A stretch of DNA of 11,010 nucleotides from Actinomycetota bacterium (GTDB taxonomy: Bacteria; Actinomycetota; Acidimicrobiia; Acidimicrobiales; Ilumatobacteraceae), in assembly GCA_009704065.1 (NCBI GenBank), contig WLEX01000019.1, positions 1-11,010 on the forward strand, in the 5' to 3' direction. The position numbers and the translations under genes are program-made. Position 1 is the first letter of the stretch. The number at the start of each line of letters is the position of its first letter. The notes beneath the pieces are model-generated. The model did no database searches, had not been told where the DNA came from, and worked only from the letters and a program-made list of their open reading frames with translations. Of the stretch, positions 7,172-11,010 are shown piece after piece.

Positions 7172-7342
7172 CGCTGTCTTTGGTGCCTGAGAGCTTCGCC
7201 ACGAATGGCTTTCCCCGTCGGCGGTGAGCAAGCTCACTCTTTCCAGCGTTCTGTGTCTGCTTGGTCCGGGTGCCTGAGAGATTCCGGGGCGGTTGCTCCT
7301 TCGGCGATGCAGTGTTGCCACTACACACTCTCCCAAGCAGAC
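7172..7342 (-). promoter_or_regulatory. Tandem glycine riboswitch (two aptamers) upstream of gcvP
   Basis: Two glycine aptamers are read on the minus strand. Aptamer 1 spans 7342-7255 and is closed by a perfect 10-bp P1: GTCTGCTTGG (7342-7333) with CCAAGCAGAC (7264-7255). It contains the conserved GGGAGAG, CGCCGAAGGAGCAA and TCTCTCAGGCA elements. Aptamer 2 spans 7248-7172 and is closed by CGCTG/CAGCG. It contains GGAAAGAGTGAGC, CGCCGACGGGGAAAGC and GCTCTCAGGCACC. The two CTCTCAGGCA cores and a linker of only 6 bases (7254-7249) fit the cooperative tandem class. Glycine riboswitches usually switch gcv genes on when glycine is abundant. Only 27 bases separate aptamer 2 from the gcvP ATG and I see no terminator with a U-tract, so control may act on translation initiation. 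Confidence 0.95.
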
Positions 7343-7347
7343 GTTTT

Positions 7348-7353
7348 TATATA
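7348..7353 (-). promoter_or_regulatory. Candidate -10 element for the gcvP riboswitch transcript
   Basis: On the minus strand TATATA (7353-7348; TATAAA at 7351-7346 is an alternative register) lies 5 bases before the first base of aptamer 1 P1. Transcription would start at about 7341-7343, right at the aptamer. No convincing -35 hexamer is seen at the expected distance. The site is in the 38-base gap after the upstream decarboxylase-like gene, so read-through from that gene is also possible. Confidence 0.5.
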
Positions 7354-7380
7354 CCGTAGTCGCTAGGAAGGGATGCCGAG

Positions 7381-8631
7381 TTACTCCGTTGTTGCGTAGG
7401 AGCCAGCGGTACCTTTCGAATCTCCTAAAGAGGCCACGGCGGCATCGAGATCGAGAAGAAACTCATCGATATGTGTCTCATGAATGGCATTGACTGTGAG
7501 GTGAATACTTGGTGGGGGACCTTGGCGATCCATGTACCAACCCTTAGCAATCAGCAGCTCGGCCAAGGCAAAAATATCGTGAGTCTCTGGGTCTTGCGAT
7601 CCAAATGCCACCAACGTGGAATCGGGAAACGCGCGAAGGACGAGATGGGGATGCTGGTCTATATGACGTGCGATACGAATGGCACTTGCTCGAGATACTT
7701 GTGTTGCGTGCTGGTAGCCGTTGTCACCCAGGTGGTGCATCACTGCCCAGGCCGATGCGATAGGACCACCTGATTTGGTACCCAGAATTCCCGACGAACC
7801 GTACATTCCGCCCAGCCAATTATCGGTAACAAATGTTTGATCACTGCGCAATTTCTTATTGCGATGCAACAACACTCCGGCACCCTTTGATGTGTAACCA
7901 TATTTGTGAAGGTCAACGGAAATTGATGTCACCGCTGGAACGCGAAAATCCCACAAGGGGAGTGGTTCGCCAAACTCTTCCAAATAATGAAGTGTGACAC
8001 CGCCCATGCATGCATCGACATGGAAGTTGATGTTGTGTTCAATGGCAATCATCGCGAGTTCTGCAATCGGATCAATAACACCTTGTGGATACTGCGGGGC
8101 AGAGCCCACGATCAAGACTGTGTTTTCGTCGACAGCGGCGCGCATGGCAGCGACATCGGCTCTCCAGTCTCCACTCACCGGAACGCGGCGGCTCTCCACA
8201 TCGAAGTAATCGGCACCCTTTTCCAGAGCAGCATGGGCCGATGTGGGTAACACCATGTTCATCGAGGAAAGGTTGCGTCCTTCACGCTCGGCTCGCTTTC
8301 GAGCGGCTCTCACGACGAGCACCAGGCTTTCTGTACCGCCAGAGGTCATAAAGCCCGCTACGGAGTCGTCGCCATGAGTCCAGCCAGTCACCACATCGAC
8401 CACTTGTTCTTGCATCGTTTTTAGCGACGGGAAGGCCGAGGTATTGAGAGCGTTCTCTCCAGAGAAGCGACGGTACGCCTCTTCGCCTAGGGCTGTGACC
8501 TCGGGTCCAGCGCTGTAGGCGAGTGTGAAGCATTTTCCGTCTCTCCAACGCACGTCTCGGCTGCGGTAGGTCTCCATGGTGCTGAGTACCTCAGATGAGG
8601 GTTGTCCGGGTCCAAGTATGCGTGCAGTCAT
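7381..8631 (-). CDS. PLP-dependent lyase/decarboxylase, sphingosine-1-phosphate lyase-like
   Basis: This 416-residue enzyme has the fold-type I PLP signatures of the group II decarboxylase/sphingosine-1-phosphate lyase family: YRSRDVRWRDGKCF near the N-terminus, FMTSGGTESLVLVVRAAR (cofactor phosphate loop), VLPTSAHAALEKGADYF, VGSAPQYPQGVIDPI, HVDACMGG (the aspartate that contacts the pyridine nitrogen), and SVDLHKYGYTSKGAG with PLP lysine K243. Unlike eukaryotic S1P lyase it has no membrane anchor, and its length is that of soluble bacterial members. The real substrate (phosphorylated sphingoid base, amino acid or another amine) cannot be told from sequence. The ATG at 8631 has AAGG (8642-8639) 7 bases upstream. 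It lies 38 bases upstream of the gcvP riboswitch in the same direction, so it may share a transcript with gcvP. Confidence 0.88.
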   Translation of the reverse strand: MTARILGPGQPSSEVLSTMETYRSRDVRWRDGKCFTLAYSAGPEVTALGEEAYRRFSGENALNTSAFPSLKTMQEQVVDVVTGWTHGDDSVAGFMTSGGTESLVLVVRAARKRAEREGRNLSSMNMVLPTSAHAALEKGADYFDVESRRVPVSGDWRADVAAMRAAVDENTVLIVGSAPQYPQGVIDPIAELAMIAIEHNINFHVDACMGGVTLHYLEEFGEPLPLWDFRVPAVTSISVDLHKYGYTSKGAGVLLHRNKKLRSDQTFVTDNWLGGMYGSSGILGTKSGGPIASAWAVMHHLGDNGYQHATQVSRASAIRIARHIDQHPHLVLRAFPDSTLVAFGSQDPETHDIFALAELLIAKGWYMDRQGPPPSIHLTVNAIHETHIDEFLLDLDAAVASLGDSKGTAGSYATTE

Positions 8632-8726
8632 AAACGAACCTTACGAGATAACACGTGGCCATCAGCAGGGTAGAACTTCAGGAATCCCTTGCTGTACCAA
8701 TAAACGCATAAATTACATAACGGAGA

Positions 8727-9107
8727 TTATGGGCGTATAACCGATGGAAGAAGAGAGGCAGTGGTCACTGGATCTGCTGCGTCCAGCAACCATTGGATGA
8801 TTTCCAATAACGAATCCTTGGTGTGTTTGCCAGCCTCTAGATCGGTGCGCGCATCAATGACCGCACAATGCAAAACAAAAATTTGATCTTTCAGTGAATC
8901 GAGTTCGTCACGTGTGACTACAAGTTCATTTTCCGATAACTGAAGTTCAGTAGCTCTTTGGCGCGCCACCCAATCCCATTGCCGGCATCGTTGACTACAA
9001 AACTCCTTAGGTCGTCCGGCGCCGGACTGGACGGCCAGAACATGCCTGCACCATCGGCATCTTTTGTCATTTCCCCGCTGTCGCCCATCAAGACCTAATT
9101 TCGTCAT
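8727..9107 (-). CDS. Small CxxC/CxxxC zinc-finger protein with coiled coil
   Basis: The product is 126 residues from ATG 9107. Residues 17-41 hold a putative zinc site, C17xxC20 - 16 residues - C37xxxC41, in the context AGRPKEFCSQRCRQWDW. It is followed by a basic stretch (VARQR) and a helical region (about 50-110) that starts ELQLSENELVVTRDELDSL and looks like a coiled coil. Similar proteins with 'GRP..(F/Y)CS..CRQ' and 'LS..ELVV.R.ELD.L.DQ' recur in Actinobacteria as conserved hypotheticals, to my recollection. DNA or RNA binding is plausible but unproven. The frame stays open to 9146, but that start would run into the divergent aldolase gene. The ATG at 9107 sits 6 bases after a perfect TATAAT, fitting a leaderless mRNA. 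It is followed after 95 bases by the decarboxylase-like gene. Confidence 0.75.
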   Translation of the reverse strand: MTKLGLDGRQRGNDKRCRWCRHVLAVQSGAGRPKEFCSQRCRQWDWVARQRATELQLSENELVVTRDELDSLKDQIFVLHCAVIDARTDLEAGKHTKDSLLEIIQWLLDAADPVTTASLLPSVIRP

Positions 9108-9117
9108 GACGAAATTA
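9096..9117. promoter_or_regulatory. Perfect 22-bp palindrome, candidate operator between divergent genes
   Basis: Eleven bases, TAATTTCGTCA (9096-9106), are followed at once by their exact reverse complement (9107-9117), with no mismatch and no central spacer. The palindrome covers the start codon of the minus-strand zinc-finger gene and most of its TATAAT box. It is also centred about 33 bases upstream of the plus-strand aldolase start, at the usual -35 place. A dimeric regulator bound here would block the minus promoter and could repress or activate the plus one. Its position in the gap between divergent genes favours an operator over a chance repeat. Confidence 0.7.
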
Positions 9118-9119
9118 TA
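9114..9119 (-). promoter_or_regulatory. TATAAT -10 box of a leaderless transcript (zinc-finger gene)
   Basis: A perfect TATAAT reads on the minus strand from 9119 to 9114, and the ATG of the zinc-finger gene begins 6 bases further on at 9107. Transcription would start at or next to the A of the ATG. There is no Shine-Dalgarno sequence before this start, which fits a leaderless mRNA. The -35 region is not convincing. The box overlaps the palindrome at 9096-9117. Confidence 0.6.
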
Positions 9120-9126
9120 GGAACAG

Positions 9127-9132
9127 TAGAGT
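9127..9132 (+). promoter_or_regulatory. Candidate -10 box of the threonine aldolase gene (leaderless)
   Basis: TAGAGT (9127-9132) keeps the T, A and final T of the -10 consensus and ends 7 bases before the GTG start at 9140, the spacing expected for a leaderless mRNA. No good Shine-Dalgarno is placed before the GTG; AGGA at 9119-9122 is 17 bases away. The matching -35 region falls inside the palindrome at 9096-9117. Confidence 0.45.
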
Positions 9133-9139
9133 TGGCAAC

Positions 9140-10189
9140 GTGACATTTCCCATTGCGCCCAAGAGTTTTTTCGCGAGCGATAATTTCAGCGGTACCCATC
9201 CTCGGTATCTCGAGGCAATCAACAAAGCTAATAACGGTCATGTCATGGCGTACGGCGGTGATGCCCACACAAAAGAGGCAATTTCTCTCTTCCAAGAATT
9301 GTGTGATGAAGACGTAGAAGTTCTTTTCACTTTCAACGGAACTGGATCCAATGTTGTGGCGTTGGGTTCGCTATTGCAGCCCGCTGACTCAGTGGTGTGT
9401 ACGAGTTGGGCACATATCAATGTTGATGAGACTGGTGCACCTGAAAGAATTCTTGGAATTAAATTGCACGATGTTGATTCCGCCGATGCAAAGATTTCGC
9501 CCGATCATCTTCATTCGGTATCGCATGCTCTTGGCAATGTGCATCACGTGCAACCCGGTGTGGTTTCCATCACCCAGGCAACAGAACTGGGCACGTTGTA
9601 CACAATCGACGAAATAAGAGCTGTATGCGATGTTGCTCATTCCTATGGAATGCGTGTTCATCTAGATGGTGCACGTATTGCCAATGCCACCGCTGCTTTG
9701 GGAGGAAATGCTGAAACTTTTCGGGCTCTTACATTTGGAGCCGGTGTCGATGCAGTCTCATTCGGTGGAACAAAGAACGCAATGATGGGTGCTGAAGCTG
9801 TGTTGCTAAAACGCGGTGTCGCGTCTCCCCGTGCAGCGTTTATCCGCAAGCAGTCAACCCAGTTACCTTCAAAAATGCGCTATGCATCAGCACAGTTTGT
9901 AGAGGCCTTGTCTACGGGCTTATGGATTGAAACCGCAACACACGCAAATGCGATGGCAATGCGGTTGTATGAATTGGTGGGCGATATTAAGTCGTTGCAA
10001 CTCTCCCCTCCTCAGGTCAACAGCATGTATCCCATTCTTGCCCCAGAGGTAAAGACCCAGCTTCAGGATTGGAGCTTCTTTTGGGACTGGGACGAGGAGC
10101 GCTCTCAAGTGAGATGGATGACCTCCTGGGACACCACTCCAGAAGATGTTGAGGCCTTTGCGGCTGGCATTCGCGCCCAAGTGGCGTAA
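9140..10189 (+). CDS. ltaE: Low-specificity L-threonine aldolase
   Basis: This PLP enzyme of the beta-eliminating lyase family splits L-threonine and L-allo-threonine into glycine and acetaldehyde in the cytoplasm. The 349 residues show the family layout: an N-terminal FFASDNFSGTHPRYLEAI, YGGDAHTKEA, LFTFNGTGSNVVAL (cofactor phosphate loop), the central ITQATELGTLYTIDEI, HLDGARIANATAALG with the aspartate that contacts PLP, and SFGGTKNAMMGAEAVLL with PLP lysine K212. The length is normal. The GTG start at 9140 is chosen because the typical N-terminus begins there and a candidate -10 lies 7 bases upstream. It is divergent from the zinc-finger gene across the palindrome. As a glycine-producing enzyme it fits with the gcv genes in the same window. 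The stereospecificity cannot be decided from the sequence. Confidence 0.92.
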   Translation: MTFPIAPKSFFASDNFSGTHPRYLEAINKANNGHVMAYGGDAHTKEAISLFQELCDEDVEVLFTFNGTGSNVVALGSLLQPADSVVCTSWAHINVDETGAPERILGIKLHDVDSADAKISPDHLHSVSHALGNVHHVQPGVVSITQATELGTLYTIDEIRAVCDVAHSYGMRVHLDGARIANATAALGGNAETFRALTFGAGVDAVSFGGTKNAMMGAEAVLLKRGVASPRAAFIRKQSTQLPSKMRYASAQFVEALSTGLWIETATHANAMAMRLYELVGDIKSLQLSPPQVNSMYPILAPEVKTQLQDWSFFWDWDEERSQVRWMTSWDTTPEDVEAFAAGIRAQVA

Positions 10190-10216
10190 GGGTTTCCTCG
10201 ATCTTCTTGTACATAA

Positions 10217-10244
10217 TTGACTAACCGATCAATTCCGCTACAGT
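10217..10244 (+). promoter_or_regulatory. Promoter of the whiB-family gene
   Basis: TTGACT (10217-10222), a 16-base spacer and TACAGT (10239-10244) make a good housekeeping-type promoter in the short gap between ltaE and whiB. Transcription would start near 10251, giving a leader of about 23 bases that contains a GGGGG ribosome site (10264-10268). The TTG of the -35 box is also in frame with whiB, which makes a false extended start likely. Confidence 0.65.
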
Positions 10245-10273
10245 GGGAACACGCGGCGAAGTTGGGGGCAACC

Positions 10274-10579
10274 ATGGCCATAGGAGAACTGTTTTCTTTC
10301 CGAGAGTGGGACGACACAAGTTGGTCCGACGTCGCCGAATGTCGTGGCTTATCTGCCATCTTTTTTCCTCCAGCAGCTGAACGCCCCCAAGCACGTGAGC
10401 GCCGTGAAGCGCAAGCTCGTGAAGTGTGTTCCGAATGTCCCGTGTTGCTCGATTGTCGTGATTTCGCACGTCGCAACCGTGAATACGGCTTTTGGGGTGG
10501 CGAATCAGAAGAAGAACGTCATGCTGCCGGCTATCGCCTCATCGCGCCGATTGGTGTGCGCGCACGCAATATCTCTTAG
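10274..10579 (+). CDS. WhiB-family iron-sulfur transcriptional regulator
   Basis: WhiB proteins are small actinobacterial regulators that carry a [4Fe-4S] cluster and usually act with the principal sigma factor. The 101-residue product has the four cluster cysteines C23, C52, C55 and C61 (the latter three in EVCSECPVLLDC), followed by the glycine/tryptophan turn GFWGG (72-76) and the ESEEERHAAG segment. The C-terminus is only mildly basic and has no clear AT-hook. I choose ATG 10274 with GGGGG 5 bases upstream. The frame extends to a TTG at 10217, but that codon is the likely -35 box. The neighbours do not show which WhiB class this is. The gene ends in a 4-base overlap with prmA on the other strand. 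Confidence 0.92.
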   Translation: MAIGELFSFREWDDTSWSDVAECRGLSAIFFPPAAERPQARERREAQAREVCSECPVLLDCRDFARRNREYGFWGGESEEERHAAGYRLIAPIGVRARNIS

Positions 10580-11010
10580 CTAATTTTTTGCAGAGTAACT
10601 GCAGTCCAGCCTTCAAGCGTTGACCGCGAGATTTCCTTGCATTCTTCGTAATGCTCAAGCACTGCTTCCACCTGTTCTGTACGCATTCCGCTCAGAACAA
10701 CAAATCCCCCATTGGTGAGTACATCTTGAATGCTGCTCGACAATTCTTGTAACACGGGCGCCAGAATATTTGCCAAAACCACATCAGCCTTCAGGGTTTC
10801 CCATTGTGGGGCCCAGGTGATATTCGAAACATTGTTTCGTTCTGAATTTATGTGCACCGCCTGTTGCGAACTTTCGGCGATATCAAAAGCGAAAACATCA
10901 ACTTGCCGCAATTGAGAAATCGCAACGGCAAGAACACCAGAGCCGCATCCCACATCCAAAACGATTGAACCGGCAACAACATGCGTGAGTGCTTCTTGCA
11001 AAGCAAGAAC
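10576..11010 (-). CDS. prmA: Ribosomal protein L11 methyltransferase, C-terminal part
   Basis: The frame is open from the window edge to a TAA at 10578-10576, so this is the last 144 residues of a longer protein; the N-terminal L11-recognition domain lies outside. The Rossmann-fold methyltransferase motifs are plain: VLDVGCGSGVLAVAI (SAM motif I), VFAFDIAESSQQAVHINSERN (motif II with the acidic residue), and DVVLANILAPVLQEL, the NILA motif typical of PrmA, then GGFVVLSGMRTEQVEAVLEHY. PrmA trimethylates ribosomal protein L11. A methionine-like TTG at 11001 is an internal leucine, not a start. A related SAM methyltransferase is possible but NILAPVL and LSG with EQ favour PrmA. It converges with whiB, overlapping by 4 bases. 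Confidence 0.88.
   Translation of the reverse strand, partial: VLALQEALTHVVAGSIVLDVGCGSGVLAVAISQLRQVDVFAFDIAESSQQAVHINSERNNVSNITWAPQWETLKADVVLANILAPVLQELSSSIQDVLTNGGFVVLSGMRTEQVEAVLEHYEECKEISRSTLEGWTAVTLQKIS

Noticed and set aside
7145..7336. N-terminal extension of gcvP by 64 codons from a GTG at 7336
   Set aside because: The bases are accounted for by two glycine aptamers with paired P1 stems, and the typical GcvP N-terminus begins at ATG 7144.
9108..9146. Longer start of the zinc-finger protein at 9146 (extra 13 residues, including two cysteines)
   Set aside because: It would put the TATAAT box and palindrome inside the gene and overlap the start of the divergent aldolase gene; ATG 9107 fits the promoter better.
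10582..10603. T-run plus TGCAG-loop-CTGCA hairpin as a terminator after whiB
   Set aside because: On the plus strand the T-run lies before the hairpin, not after it, and on the minus strand the hairpin is followed by A's inside prmA. Neither direction gives an intrinsic terminator.

Overview
The window suggests an actinobacterium, probably of the Acidimicrobiia or a similar planktonic lineage with near-balanced base composition. The evidence is a WhiB-family iron-sulfur regulator and the order gcvH - FHA protein (GarA) - FtsR-type MerR - bifunctional nuclease - second MerR. That order matches the mycobacterial Rv1826-Rv1830 block followed by glycine cleavage genes. Several genes have GTG starts, and some transcripts look leaderless, which is also common in Actinobacteria. 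The lineage below phylum is inference.

Left arm, plus strand (1-3871): the tail of an unidentified gene, then gcvH, a zinc-ribbon/FHA GarA-like protein, ftsR, a BFN-domain protein, a second MerR regulator and gcvT. Most are tightly packed with 2-4 base gaps or stop/start overlaps. The one sizeable gap (2273-2364) carries a good promoter candidate, so the second MerR and gcvT may form a separate transcription unit.

Middle, minus strand (3846-8631): a PLP-dependent enzyme of the sphingosine-1-phosphate lyase/group II decarboxylase family, a tandem glycine riboswitch, gcvP, and a small helical protein of unknown function whose GTG start overlaps the gcvP stop. This arm converges on gcvT, and the two 3' ends overlap by 26 bases. 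The H, T and P proteins of the glycine cleavage system are therefore all present but split over two converging arms; only gcvP carries the riboswitch. The L protein is not in the window.

Right part (8727-11010): a small zinc-finger/coiled-coil protein (minus) lies divergent from a low-specificity threonine aldolase (plus). Between them is a perfect 22-bp palindrome that overlaps the -10 and start codon of the first gene and sits about 33 bases upstream of the second. Both genes appear to have leaderless promoters. Then come whiB with its own promoter and the C-terminal part of prmA on the minus strand.

Functional theme: threonine aldolase makes glycine and the glycine cleavage system consumes it to supply one-carbon units, so the window is centred on glycine metabolism mixed with growth and division regulators. 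The most interesting unexplained signals are the palindrome-controlled divergent pair and the unknown helical protein coupled to gcvP.
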